DNA from: Roseovarius sp.
GTDB taxonomy: Bacteria > Pseudomonadota > Alphaproteobacteria > Rhodobacterales > Rhodobacteraceae
NCBI GenBank assembly: GCA_029212365.1
Contig: JARGOC010000008.1
Location: 80,001 to 144,000 of the forward strand
Direction: 5' to 3'
DNA: 64,000 nt
Of this stretch, positions 34,751 to 43,154 are shown piece by piece. Positions within the stretch are counted from its first letter, which is position 1, and each line of letters begins with the position of its first letter. A program made the position numbers and the translations under genes. Under the pieces are notes generated by a model that was not told where the DNA came from, searched no databases, and worked only from the letters and a program-made list of their open reading frames with translations.

Positions 34751-35349
34751 CAGATTGCCTCGCCTTTGATGCGGCCCAAATCACGAAACAACTCGGCCAG
34801 ACATTGCAGCAGCATCAGGAAAATACCCAGACACAACAGTGATTTTACCGGCCACAGGTATGGTCTCCACGCGGTGGAGCTGCGTTCAAGATGGCCAAGC
34901 TTTTCCCCAGTGGCATCAAACCCTTGGGTGAAAAGCGTGCGGATCAGATCGCCAAAAAACTCATAGGTGCCAACGTTGTACGGCTGCCCCAGTGAGTAGG
35001 CAAACGAACTCAGCCCGCCATACAGCAGCACCCCCAGATAGAACATCAAAAAGAACACGGTGAACGCATCCATCCATGCCTTTTGTTTGTCACTCCAGCC
35101 GCCATAAAACAGGTCCATCCGCACGTTTGACCCAAGCTGGATCGAATAGGGCCCGCCCAATACATAATAGGCGACCATGACAAACTGAGCGGTTTCCAGC
35201 GTCCAGTATGAAGGTGAAAAAAGCGTCTTAGAGATCGACGACCACAGCAATACCCCCACCAGCACAAAGATCAGATACATCGCAATGCGCCCGATAAACC
35301 GGTTCATCGCGTCAATCGCACGGATATAGGCCAACACAGGTTTAGGCAT
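34750..35349 (-). CDS. dctQ: TRAP transporter small permease DctQ
   Basis: A 199-residue membrane protein with four helices (near residues 20-40, 55-75, 95-118 and 150-172 of the listed start). The family stretch is FVMVAYYVLGGPYSIQLGSNVRMDLFYG with the following DKQKAWMDAFTVFFLMFYLGVLLYGG. I prefer the ATG at 35349 because AGGAG stands nine bases upstream; an in-frame ATG at 35370 would lie inside the upstream gene. It overlaps the stop of the amidohydrolase gene by eight bases. Confidence 0.9.
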   Translation of the reverse strand: MPKPVLAYIRAIDAMNRFIGRIAMYLIFVLVGVLLWSSISKTLFSPSYWTLETAQFVMVAYYVLGGPYSIQLGSNVRMDLFYGGWSDKQKAWMDAFTVFFLMFYLGVLLYGGLSSFAYSLGQPYNVGTYEFFGDLIRTLFTQGFDATGEKLGHLERSSTAWRPYLWPVKSLLCLGIFLMLLQCLAELFRDLGRIKGEAI

Positions 35350-36115
35350 GTTTGCGGGCTCCTGCGTCAAGAAGGGTCAATGCAGGACGCAAAAGGGTGA
35401 GTAGCTCACTTGCCAGTTTGATTTGACCGTTGGTGTCGGCAATCAGATCATTGCGAATTTCGATCATCACATTCAACAGGCCGTTGGCCATGCCGTGAAC
35501 TTGCAAGGAGTGGGTGACACCATCCTCGGGCCCATAGGGGGCATTTCGCATCACTGCACGATGCTCAAGGGCGCTGGCTTGGGCCAACATAGCATCGGCC
35601 AGTCGCGCGTCTGTGTCGTGTAGAATGCCGATTTCAACCGCGCGCGGCATGCCGAAATAAACCGGCGTAAAGCTGTGAATCGTCACCAAAACACTGTCCA
35701 GCCCCTTGGCGGCGCGTGCCTGTAACAGGGCAGTGACCTCGGCACAGAATGGCACATAAATACCGTTTGTGCGGGCGTCACGATCCGCCTGTGTCAGGGA
35801 TTGGTTGCCCGGCACATCTGTCGTTTCAGACCGCGCGGGCATGGCGCTGGCGTCTTCGGGCGGGCGATTGCAATCATAGACCAACCTTGAGGTCAGCCCC
35901 GCCACAAAGGGAGCATCCAACGCCCGCGACAACTCAAGCGATACAGCGCGCGCACCCGGATCCCAGGCAATATGGCCGGTGCGATCGGCCTCGCTCAGCC
36001 CCAGCCCATCCAGCGCGTCGGGGATAAAACTGGACGCGTGTTCACACAAAAGCACGACGCCTCCACGGCCATCGGCGTTCAGCGTTTCAACCGCATCCGA
36101 TTCGTTGAATTGCAT
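35342..36115 (-). CDS. N-formylglutamate amidohydrolase family protein
   Basis: A 257-residue zinc amidohydrolase (FGase/HutG type). Metal-site motifs are VVLLCEHASSFIPDALDGLG at the start, YDCNRPPEDASAMPA near residue 85 and VLVTIHSFTPVYFG near 150. Classical members hydrolyse N-formylglutamate to formate and glutamate. Here it is the first gene of an operon with a TRAP transporter and a gamma-glutamyl-amide synthetase-like gene, with no hut genes. It may therefore release glutamate from a gamma-glutamyl intermediate; this is inference. It is coupled to dctQ. Confidence 0.88.
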   Translation of the reverse strand: MQFNESDAVETLNADGRGGVVLLCEHASSFIPDALDGLGLSEADRTGHIAWDPGARAVSLELSRALDAPFVAGLTSRLVYDCNRPPEDASAMPARSETTDVPGNQSLTQADRDARTNGIYVPFCAEVTALLQARAAKGLDSVLVTIHSFTPVYFGMPRAVEIGILHDTDARLADAMLAQASALEHRAVMRNAPYGPEDGVTHSLQVHGMANGLLNVMIEIRNDLIADTNGQIKLASELLTLLRPALTLLDAGARKHA

Positions 36116-36130
36116 GCATCATCCCCATTT

Positions 36131-36146
36131 TGAAAAAATCTTTCCA
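36131..36146. promoter_or_regulatory. Candidate operator upstream of the FGase-TRAP operon
   Basis: TGAAAAAATCTTTCCA matches its reverse complement at 12 of 16 positions and has a GAAA...TTTC form seen at sites of RpiR-type regulators. It lies 16 bases before the operon start and faces the rpiR gene. A TATAAA box at 36195-36200 probably serves rpiR. Confidence 0.4.
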
Positions 36147-36253
36147 CAACGGGTAAATTCTGTCAATAATTATCCAAATCGATTTTCATGTGTGTATAAA
36201 TAAGCGGCACAACACCTGAAATCCATAGTCTGACGAGCCATAGGGGGGGCCAG

Positions 36254-37129
36254 TTGACACAGCCAGCCACAACCGTCCGAGAGCAAATCCGCTCACAGTA
36301 TTCGGCTCTGACCCAATCAGAGCGCAAATTCGCCAATGCGTTGCTGGAGAACTATCCAAGTGCTGGTTTGGCCTCGATCACCGTTGTGGCCGAAACGGCA
36401 GGTGTGTCCACGCCCACAGTGGCGCGTATGGTGCAAAAGCTGGGGTTCAAAGGCTTTCCGCAGTTCCACAAAGCGCTTCTGACCGAACTACAGGCCAAAG
36501 TGTCCGGCCCCACGCAACGCCGCGCCAATTGGGTGAGCGATGCCCCGGAATCGCATTTGCTCAACCGGTTTTCACTGGCCGTCACACAAAATCTGGAGCG
36601 CACGTTTTCCCATGTGGAACGTGCCGCCTTTGATGATGCCGCAGCGCTGCTGGCCCAATCTGACCGCCGACTCTATGCTGTGGGGGGGCGTATTACCCGC
36701 GCTCTGGCTGATTATGCCTTCACCCATTTTCAGGCGATCCGGCCACGGGTGACACATATGACGTCATCTTCGGCGACATGGCCGCATTATGTGCTGGATA
36801 TGGTCGAAGGCGACATCCTGCTGTTGTTTGATATTCGTCGCTACGAGGCCAATTTGCTGCGTTTGGCCGAACTGGCCGTCGAGCGGGGCGTCAAAGTGAT
36901 CCTGGTCACTGATCAATGGACCAGCCCGATTGCAGATGTTGCGACGCATACATTCAATTGCTGGGTTGAAATCCCGTCAGCCTGGGACAGTAACATCGCC
37001 ACAATGCTGCTGCTGGAGGCGCTGATTGCCGCTGCCCAAGAAGAGCTGTGGCCCGACACCAAGGATCGCTATGAACGCCTGGATGAACTTTTCAGCCAGT
37101 CACGCCTTTTTCGAAAACCGCCAAATTAG
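36254..37129 (+). CDS. RpiR family transcriptional regulator (HTH + SIS)
   Basis: A 291-residue regulator with an N-terminal HTH_6 domain (SALTQSERKFANALLENYPS, then TVVAETAGVSTPTVARMVQKLGFKGFPQF). A SIS domain follows from about residue 125 (RRLYAVGGRITRALADYAFTHF, LLLFDIRRYEANLLRLAELA). The start is TTG at 36254 behind a strong GGGGGG ribosome-binding site. It sits between two operons, divergent from the TRAP/GS-like operon and upstream of the BMP-ABC-deaminase genes. Either or both could be its targets. The SIS ligand is normally a phosphosugar. Confidence 0.9.
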   Translation: MTQPATTVREQIRSQYSALTQSERKFANALLENYPSAGLASITVVAETAGVSTPTVARMVQKLGFKGFPQFHKALLTELQAKVSGPTQRRANWVSDAPESHLLNRFSLAVTQNLERTFSHVERAAFDDAAALLAQSDRRLYAVGGRITRALADYAFTHFQAIRPRVTHMTSSSATWPHYVLDMVEGDILLLFDIRRYEANLLRLAELAVERGVKVILVTDQWTSPIADVATHTFNCWVEIPSAWDSNIATMLLLEALIAAAQEELWPDTKDRYERLDELFSQSRLFRKPPN

Positions 37130-37238
37130 CAGGCAGGATGCTGCAATATGTGCCAAGTTAATGACAATCGCCCGGATTAAATTTGACTAACCGGTAAAAA
37201 TAAACAAACTGATCACAATCATAAAAACAAGGAGATCA

Positions 37239-38237
37239 ATGATGAAGTCACTTCTAAAACTGACGCGCCGCTCGGTGCTGGCGTCGGTGGCAGCCACATC
37301 TGTGATGCTGTCCGGCGGTATGGCCATGGCCATGGAAAAGGTGAAGGTCGCCGCGATCTACACCTTGCCGGTTGAACAACAGTGGATCAGCCGCATTCAT
37401 CTGGCATTGAACACCGCTGCCGAACGTGGCGATATCGAATATACATTCTCAGAAAACGTGGCCAACACGGATTACGAACGTGTCATGCGCGAATATGCCG
37501 AAGGCGGTGCGCAGCTGATCGTGGGCGAAGTATTTGGCCTTGAACGTGCTGCGCGCAAAGTGGCCAAGGATTATCCCGAAACGGGCTTCCTCATGGGGTC
37601 GTCCTTTGGTCCGGTAGCGCCCAACTTCTCGGTCTTTGACAACTGGATTCACGAACCCTCCTACCTGTCTGGCATGGCCGCAGGTGCGATGACCGAAAGC
37701 AACGTCATCGGTATGGTTGGCGGCTATGCCATCCCCGAAGTGAACCGCCTGATGAACGCCTTTATGGAAGGCGCGCGGGCCCAGAACCCGGATGTCAAAT
37801 TCATCGTGAACTTCATCGACAGCTGGTACGATCCCCCCAAAGCCAAGGAAAGCGCCTTTGCTATGATGGATGCCGGTGCTGACATCATGTACGCCGAACG
37901 CTTTGGCGTATCGGACGCGGCGGTTGAGCGCGGCGTAAAGGCTATTGGCAACGTGATCGACACCTCAGCCGATTATCCCGACACGATCCTCAGCTCAGCC
38001 ATCTGGCATATGGAGGCCACCATCGACAAGGCCATCGCCAATGTCGCAGGCGGATCATTCGAGGCCGCTGACTATGGTCAGTACAGCTTTATGGCGTATG
38101 GCGGTGGATCCCTGGTGATGGACGAAACCCTGGTGCCTGCCGATGTTATAACAGCGGTGCGTGCCAAAGAGGGCGAAATCATGGATGGGCTGTTCCGGGT
38201 GAACGTGAACGACGAACGCCCCGTTTCAGACAACTGA
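37239..38237 (+). CDS. BMP family ABC transporter substrate-binding protein
   Basis: Periplasmic receptor of 332 residues in the basic-membrane-protein (BMP/PnrA) class that binds nucleosides or related bases. The signal region is KLTRRSVLASVAATSVMLSGGMAMA. Later motifs are ENVANTDYERVMREYAEGGAQLIVGE, PSYLSGMAAGAMTESNVIGMVGG and DAGADIMYAERFGVSDAAVERG. Two ATGs in tandem (37239, 37242) follow AAGGAG. It heads the operon with an ABC ATPase, two permeases and a CodA-family deaminase, which supports a nucleobase ligand. Confidence 0.92.
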   Translation: MMKSLLKLTRRSVLASVAATSVMLSGGMAMAMEKVKVAAIYTLPVEQQWISRIHLALNTAAERGDIEYTFSENVANTDYERVMREYAEGGAQLIVGEVFGLERAARKVAKDYPETGFLMGSSFGPVAPNFSVFDNWIHEPSYLSGMAAGAMTESNVIGMVGGYAIPEVNRLMNAFMEGARAQNPDVKFIVNFIDSWYDPPKAKESAFAMMDAGADIMYAERFGVSDAAVERGVKAIGNVIDTSADYPDTILSSAIWHMEATIDKAIANVAGGSFEAADYGQYSFMAYGGGSLVMDETLVPADVITAVRAKEGEIMDGLFRVNVNDERPVSDN

Positions 38238-38249
38238 TAGAAAAAGGAG

Positions 38250-38274
38250 GGGGCCGGCATATCGTTCCGGCCCC
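38250..38274 (+). promoter_or_regulatory. Hairpin between Shine-Dalgarno and ATG of the ABC ATPase gene
   Basis: GGGGCCGG at 38250-38257 pairs perfectly with CCGGCCCC at 38267-38274 (9-nt loop). The only ribosome-binding sequence, AAAAAGGAGG, ends where the stem begins, and just eight bases (ATCTGCCT) separate the stem from the ATG at 38283. Folding would bring the two to normal spacing. The hairpin may also protect the upstream binding-protein mRNA. Confidence 0.75.
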
Positions 38275-38282
38275 ATCTGCCT

Positions 38283-39830
38283 ATGACATCCCAGACAGTT
38301 TTATCTCTCAAAGGCCTGTCCAAGCGGTTCGGGTCGGTGATCGCCAATGACGCGGTTGATCTTGACCTGTGCCAGGGCGAGGTGCTGGCCCTGCTTGGCG
38401 AAAACGGCGCGGGCAAAACCACGCTGATGAACATGCTCTTTGGTCATTACCTGCCCGATGCAGGATCGGTCGAGGTTGCAGGAGTTGACGGCGCGCTGAA
38501 CGCCCTGCCATTGGGCCATCCGCAGGCCGCGTTGGCGGCAGGCATCGGCATGGTGCACCAACATTTCACATTGGCCGAAAACCTGTCGGTGATTGATAAC
38601 ATTATGCTGGGCGCCGAGCCTTTGCTGAGCCTGCGTCGATCTGGACGCGCCGCGCGCCAAAAGATCGAGGCGATCATGCAGCAAAGTGGGCTGAACGCGT
38701 CACTGGATACACGCGTCAGCCTGTTGTCCGTTGGCGAGCGCCAGCGGGTCGAAATCCTCAAGGCGCTGTACCGTGATGCCCGCATTCTGGTGCTGGATGA
38801 ACCCACGGCTGTGCTGACGCCACAAGAGGCGGACGCATTGTTTGAAAACATCGGTGCGATGACCAATACCGGCTTGTCGGTGATCTTCATTTCCCACAAA
38901 CTGCGCGAGGTGCTGGCCTTTTCCAACCGCATTGCTGTGCTGCGCCACGGGGTCAAAGTCGGTGAAATGGCCACATCTGACGCGGATGAGGCCGCGATTG
39001 CGCGCATGATGGTGGGGGCAGAAACCGCGCCCACTCAGCGCGCGCCGATGTCCCCCGGTGCCCCGGTGCTGCGGCTGGAAAACGTCGATGTGCACGGGCA
39101 ATCCAACCGCGATCGGCTGCGCGGCGTCACGCTGGATGTGCATGCGCATGAAATTCTGGGCATCGCAGGTGTGTCAGGAAACGGCCAGTCGGCGTTGGCT
39201 GGCCTGATCTCGGGGCTTGTCCAGGCCGATGCGGGACGAGTGAGCGTGGGGGACACAACCGTGACCCGCGCGCATCCCCTTGACATGATCCGCGCCGGTG
39301 TGGGCCGCATCCCAGAGGATCGCCATCATGACGGCATCGTTGGCGCGATGTCCATGGCCGAGAACATGATAATCGAACGTCTGGACGATCCCGAAGTTCA
39401 ATCCCGCGGGCTGATGAAACATGAGGCCATCGTGGCCAATGCTGAACGGTTGGCGCAGGAGTACGACGTGCGTGGCCCCGGCGTGGAAGCCCGCGCAAGG
39501 CTGCTGTCTGGCGGGAATATCCAAAAGCTGATTCTGGCGCGGGTGTTTGAGCAACACCCCAATCTGATCCTGGCCAACCAACCCACACGCGGCCTCGACA
39601 TGGGGGCTGCATCTGAAGTGGCGCGCCGCCTGATTGAGGCCCGCACACGCGGTGCTGGTGTGGTGCTGATCTCAGAAGACCTGGACGAAATTCTGAGTCT
39701 GGCAGACCGGATATTGGTGATCCACGAAGGCGAGTTGATCCAGGCCGACACCCGTGATCGCGCCGTCATCGGCCTGATGATGGCCGGAGAAACCGCACCA
39801 AGTGCACTCGCAACCGGAGAACCGGCATGA
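38283..39830 (+). CDS. ABC transporter ATPase, two nucleotide-binding domains
   Basis: A 515-residue ATPase with two ABC domains. The first has Walker A GENGAGKTTLMN, signature LSVGERQRVEILKAL and Walker B ILVLDEPTAVLTP. The second has a changed Walker A, GVSGNGQSALAG, and the signature LLSGGNIQKLILARVFE, the usual state in RbsA/YufO-type proteins where one site is degenerate. It powers the two permeases that follow. Its stop overlaps the next ATG by four bases. Translation depends on the structured leader described at 38250. Confidence 0.95.
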   Translation: MTSQTVLSLKGLSKRFGSVIANDAVDLDLCQGEVLALLGENGAGKTTLMNMLFGHYLPDAGSVEVAGVDGALNALPLGHPQAALAAGIGMVHQHFTLAENLSVIDNIMLGAEPLLSLRRSGRAARQKIEAIMQQSGLNASLDTRVSLLSVGERQRVEILKALYRDARILVLDEPTAVLTPQEADALFENIGAMTNTGLSVIFISHKLREVLAFSNRIAVLRHGVKVGEMATSDADEAAIARMMVGAETAPTQRAPMSPGAPVLRLENVDVHGQSNRDRLRGVTLDVHAHEILGIAGVSGNGQSALAGLISGLVQADAGRVSVGDTTVTRAHPLDMIRAGVGRIPEDRHHDGIVGAMSMAENMIIERLDDPEVQSRGLMKHEAIVANAERLAQEYDVRGPGVEARARLLSGGNIQKLILARVFEQHPNLILANQPTRGLDMGAASEVARRLIEARTRGAGVVLISEDLDEILSLADRILVIHEGELIQADTRDRAVIGLMMAGETAPSALATGEPA

Positions 39831-40903
39831 TCCGTATTGAGCCTCGTGGCCGCACCACCAAAGCCCTCACCCTAGGCGTGCCGATCCTGTCGGCGATTGT
39901 GGCTTTGGCGCTGGCGGCCATCCCCTTGGCGTTTGCCGGGGCCAACATCGCATCGGCCTATGGCGAGATGTACAAAGGCGTCTTTGGGTCCCTCTTTGCG
40001 TTCTCAGAAATGCTCACCCGCGCCACGCCGCTGATTTTCACCGGCCTTGCTGCGGCTTTGGCGTTTCGCGCCAAGCTGTGGAACATCGGGGCCGAGGGCC
40101 AGCTATATTTGGGCGCCATGGCCGCCGTGACGGTTGGAACCGGGGTGTTTGACATCCCCGGTGTGATGCTGATCCCGCTGATCATCCTGATGGGCAGTGC
40201 GGCCGGGGCGGCTGGCATGGCGCTGCCTGCCTATCTGAAAACCAAATTTGGTGCGGATGAGGTGGTGACCACCTTGTTGCTGAATTTTGTCATTCTGATC
40301 TTCTTGCAAATGATGCTGGAGGGCCCGCTACAAGACCCAATGGGCCTTGGGTGGCCACAATCAGCGCCTATTCTGGAGCAAGGCATGTTGCCCACGCTGA
40401 TTGACCGGATGCGCCTGCATTCCGGGTTGATCATTGCGTTGATTGCGGCCGTGGTGGCGCAATTTATGCTGGCGCGATCAGTCTGGGGGTTCCGGCTGAG
40501 GGCGGTGGGCGAAAACGCCTCGGCGGCGCGCCATGCCGGCATAAGGGTGAAGCGCACATTGCTCAGCGTTGCAATCGTATCAGGTGCATTGGCCGGCATG
40601 GCCGGCGTGGGCGAAGTGGCGGGGCTAAAGGGGTATCTGACCGCCGATTTGTCGCCCGGCTTTGGCTATACCGGCATCGTTGTGGCGATGCTGGCGGGGC
40701 TGTCACCTGTGGGTGTTGTCATATCGGCCATATTCATCGCCTCGGTGTTTGTTGGTGCAGATTCAATGAGCCGCGCCATGGGCGTATCATCCTATCTGGC
40801 TGACCTTGTGGTCGCCATGTCGCTATTGTGTGTGCTGGTCGGCGGCTTTTTTGCGCGCTACCGCATCACCCGAGTGCGCCCCGTACAGGAGCAGGCATCA
40901 TGA
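39827..40903 (+). CDS. ABC transporter permease (BMP system, first)
   Basis: A 358-residue inner-membrane permease of the BPD_transp_2 type with about ten helices. Conserved parts are TRATPLIFTGLAAALAFRAKLWNIGAEGQ near residue 65, LPAYLKTKFGADEVVTTLLLNFV near 130 and RHAGIRVKRTLLSVAIVSGALAGMAG near 240. The form with the NIGAEGQ loop is typical of nucleoside and nucleobase importers. It is coupled to the ATPase upstream and to the second permease downstream by four-base overlaps. Confidence 0.94.
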   Translation: MIRIEPRGRTTKALTLGVPILSAIVALALAAIPLAFAGANIASAYGEMYKGVFGSLFAFSEMLTRATPLIFTGLAAALAFRAKLWNIGAEGQLYLGAMAAVTVGTGVFDIPGVMLIPLIILMGSAAGAAGMALPAYLKTKFGADEVVTTLLLNFVILIFLQMMLEGPLQDPMGLGWPQSAPILEQGMLPTLIDRMRLHSGLIIALIAAVVAQFMLARSVWGFRLRAVGENASAARHAGIRVKRTLLSVAIVSGALAGMAGVGEVAGLKGYLTADLSPGFGYTGIVVAMLAGLSPVGVVISAIFIASVFVGADSMSRAMGVSSYLADLVVAMSLLCVLVGGFFARYRITRVRPVQEQAS

Positions 40904-41844
40904 TGGATATCCTGCAAATTCTTGTCAGCGAGAGCTTTTGGGCGGCAAGCCTGCGCATCGCCACGCCGTTGATATTTGGCGTGTTGGGCGCGTTGTTGTG
41001 CGAAAAATCAGGTGTGTTGAACCTTGGTATCGAAGGTATTTTTGTGGCCGGTGCCATGGCAGGCTGGATGGCTGTCTGGCTGGGCGCTGGCCTGTGGGGC
41101 GGCGTGTTGGTGGCTGCGGGGGCAGGGGCATTCTTTGGCCTGATCCACGCGATCCTGACAGTGCCCTTGGGCCTGTCACAGCATGTGTCGGGGCTTGGAG
41201 TGACGATGTTTGCCACCTCTGTCAGCTATTTCGCCTATCGCACCGCGCTGCCCAATGTGTCCTCTCCGCCGCGGATCGAGCCGTTCAGGGCGCTGGATAT
41301 CCCTATCTTGTCTGATTTGCCTTTCGTTGGCCCGGTCCTGTTCCAGCAAACCGCCATGACATGGCTGGCCTTCGCATGTGTGGGCCTTGTCTGGTATGTC
41401 ATGAAACGCACCGCCTTGGGTGTGGCCATTCAGGCGGTGGGTGACAACCCCGACAGCGTTGAAGCCCAAGGGCTGTCGGTCTATGCGCTGCGCATGGGGT
41501 CTGTTGTGGCGGGCTCGGCGTTGATGGCGCTGGGGGGGGCATTTCTGACAATGTCGGCTTTTGATGCCTTCTTCTTTGGCATGGTCAACGGGCGTGGCTG
41601 GATCTGTATTGCCTTGGTGATCTTTGCCAGCTGGAAGCCGGGCAAGGCCCTGTTGGGTGCGTTGCTATTTGGGGCATTTGATGCCCTGCAAGTGCGCCTG
41701 CAAACCGAAGTGGGGGCATTGGTGCCCGGTCAGGTGTTCCTGATGGCACCCTATATCCTGTCAATTATTGCCCTTGTGATTGCAGCGCGCAGTGCGGATT
41801 ATCCAAGGGCATTGCTGACCCCATGGTTCAAAGGTCAGCGCTGA
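40900..41844 (+). CDS. ABC transporter permease (BMP system, second)
   Basis: A 314-residue permease, partner of the preceding one. It has the parallel motif PLIFGVLGALLCEKSGVLNLGIEGIF near residue 22 and EAQGLSVYALRMGSVVAGSALMALGGAFL near 190, with about eight to nine helices. ATG 40900 overlaps the previous stop; a second ATG follows directly at 40903. An upstream in-frame extension to 40828 belongs to the first permease gene. Confidence 0.94.
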   Translation: MMDILQILVSESFWAASLRIATPLIFGVLGALLCEKSGVLNLGIEGIFVAGAMAGWMAVWLGAGLWGGVLVAAGAGAFFGLIHAILTVPLGLSQHVSGLGVTMFATSVSYFAYRTALPNVSSPPRIEPFRALDIPILSDLPFVGPVLFQQTAMTWLAFACVGLVWYVMKRTALGVAIQAVGDNPDSVEAQGLSVYALRMGSVVAGSALMALGGAFLTMSAFDAFFFGMVNGRGWICIALVIFASWKPGKALLGALLFGAFDALQVRLQTEVGALVPGQVFLMAPYILSIIALVIAARSADYPRALLTPWFKGQR

Positions 41845-41857
41845 GAAAGGCCTACCC

Positions 41858-43144
41858 ATGTTCGATCTGATCCTTCGTAATGCCACGCTGCCAGATGGGC
41901 GCACGGGGGTAGATATTGCCTGCCGGAATGGTGTCATTGACGCCGTTGAAACAGGCATCACCGCCGAGGCGAAAGAGGTGATCGACGCCGGTGGTTATCT
42001 TGTTTCGCCGCCCCTCGTGGATCCGCATTTTCATATGGACGCTACCTTGTCACTGGGGCGCCCGCGTATGAATGTGTCAGGTACCCTGCTGGAAGGCATC
42101 GCCCTTTGGGGCGAGCTGAAGCCGCTGCAATCGGTGGACGAAATTGTTGAGCGTGCCCTGCGGTATTGTGATCTGGCCGTGGCTCAGGGCATTGGCGCGA
42201 TCCGCAGCCATGTGGACACCTGCGATGATGAACTGAAAGGCGTTGAGGCGCTGCTGGAGGTGCGCTCTCAGATGAAAGACTACCTTGATCTGCAACTGGT
42301 GGCCTTTCCACAAGACGGCGTGTTGCGCGATCCAACCGCGATGCAAAACACCCTTCGCGCCCTTGATATGGGGGTCGATGTGGTGGGCGGCATTCCGCAT
42401 TTTGAACGCACTATGGCGGATGGCGCGGCCTCGGTACGACAACTCTGTGAGATCGCCGCAGATCGTGGTCTGCGGGTGGATATGCATTGCGACGAAAGCG
42501 ATGACCCGATGAGCCGCCATATTGAAACGCTGGCCTATGAAACCCAACGATTGGGGTTGCAGGGGCGGGTGGCCGGATCGCACCTCACGTCGATGCATTC
42601 GATGGACAACTACTATGTCTCAAAACTGATCCCACTGATGGTTGAGGCGGGCATTCATGCCATCCCCAATCCAGCGATCAACATCATGATTCAGGGCAAA
42701 CATGACAGCTATCCCAAACGCCGGGGCATGACCCGCGTGCGCGAATTGCGTGATGCAGGCATCACCATCGGGTTTGGTTCGGATTGTGTGATGGATCCGT
42801 GGTATTCGCTGGGCAAGGCCGACATGCTGGATATCGCCTTTATGGGGTTGCACGTTGGTCAGCTGTGCAGCCGCGAGGACATGGCGTGGTGCTTTGATGC
42901 GGTTACGGCAAATTCGGCCCATATCATGGGGCTGGAAGGCTATGGGCTAACCAAAGGCAGCCAGGCCAACATGGTGCTGCTGCAAGCCCGCGACACGACC
43001 GAGGCAATACGGCTGCGCCCTACGCGACTGGCGGTGATCCGCCACGGCGCTGTGATCGCCCAAACGCCACGTCAGCTGAGCGCGCTGCGCTTGACGGGCC
43101 GCCCAGATCAGGTAGACCCGGCCTCCTACGCGCCCAAGACCTGA
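41858..43144 (+). CDS. CodA-family deaminase, probable 5-methylcytosine deaminase
   Basis: A 428-residue amidohydrolase that matches E. coli cytosine deaminase along its length. Metal ligands are in VDPHFHMD (H57, H59), DMHCDESDD and GSHLTSMHS, the substrate Gln in VAFPQDG, and the catalytic Asp in GSDCVMDPW near residue 309. E. coli has H-D-D-V at that place; here it is S-D-C-V, so the residue equal to Asp314 is Cys. Published work found that CodA homologues lacking Asp314, including one from Rhodobacter sphaeroides, deaminate 5-methylcytosine to thymine. It follows the importer genes by 13 bases. Cytosine as a further substrate is possible. Confidence 0.82.
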   Translation: MFDLILRNATLPDGRTGVDIACRNGVIDAVETGITAEAKEVIDAGGYLVSPPLVDPHFHMDATLSLGRPRMNVSGTLLEGIALWGELKPLQSVDEIVERALRYCDLAVAQGIGAIRSHVDTCDDELKGVEALLEVRSQMKDYLDLQLVAFPQDGVLRDPTAMQNTLRALDMGVDVVGGIPHFERTMADGAASVRQLCEIAADRGLRVDMHCDESDDPMSRHIETLAYETQRLGLQGRVAGSHLTSMHSMDNYYVSKLIPLMVEAGIHAIPNPAINIMIQGKHDSYPKRRGMTRVRELRDAGITIGFGSDCVMDPWYSLGKADMLDIAFMGLHVGQLCSREDMAWCFDAVTANSAHIMGLEGYGLTKGSQANMVLLQARDTTEAIRLRPTRLAVIRHGAVIAQTPRQLSALRLTGRPDQVDPASYAPKT

Positions 43145-43154
43145 GGTTTTGCCC

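Noticed and set aside
35342..36115. FGase-family gene as a histidine-utilisation gene (hutG)
   Set aside because: No hutU, hutH, hutI or hutF is adjacent; it overlaps dctQ and belongs to the TRAP/GS-like operon.
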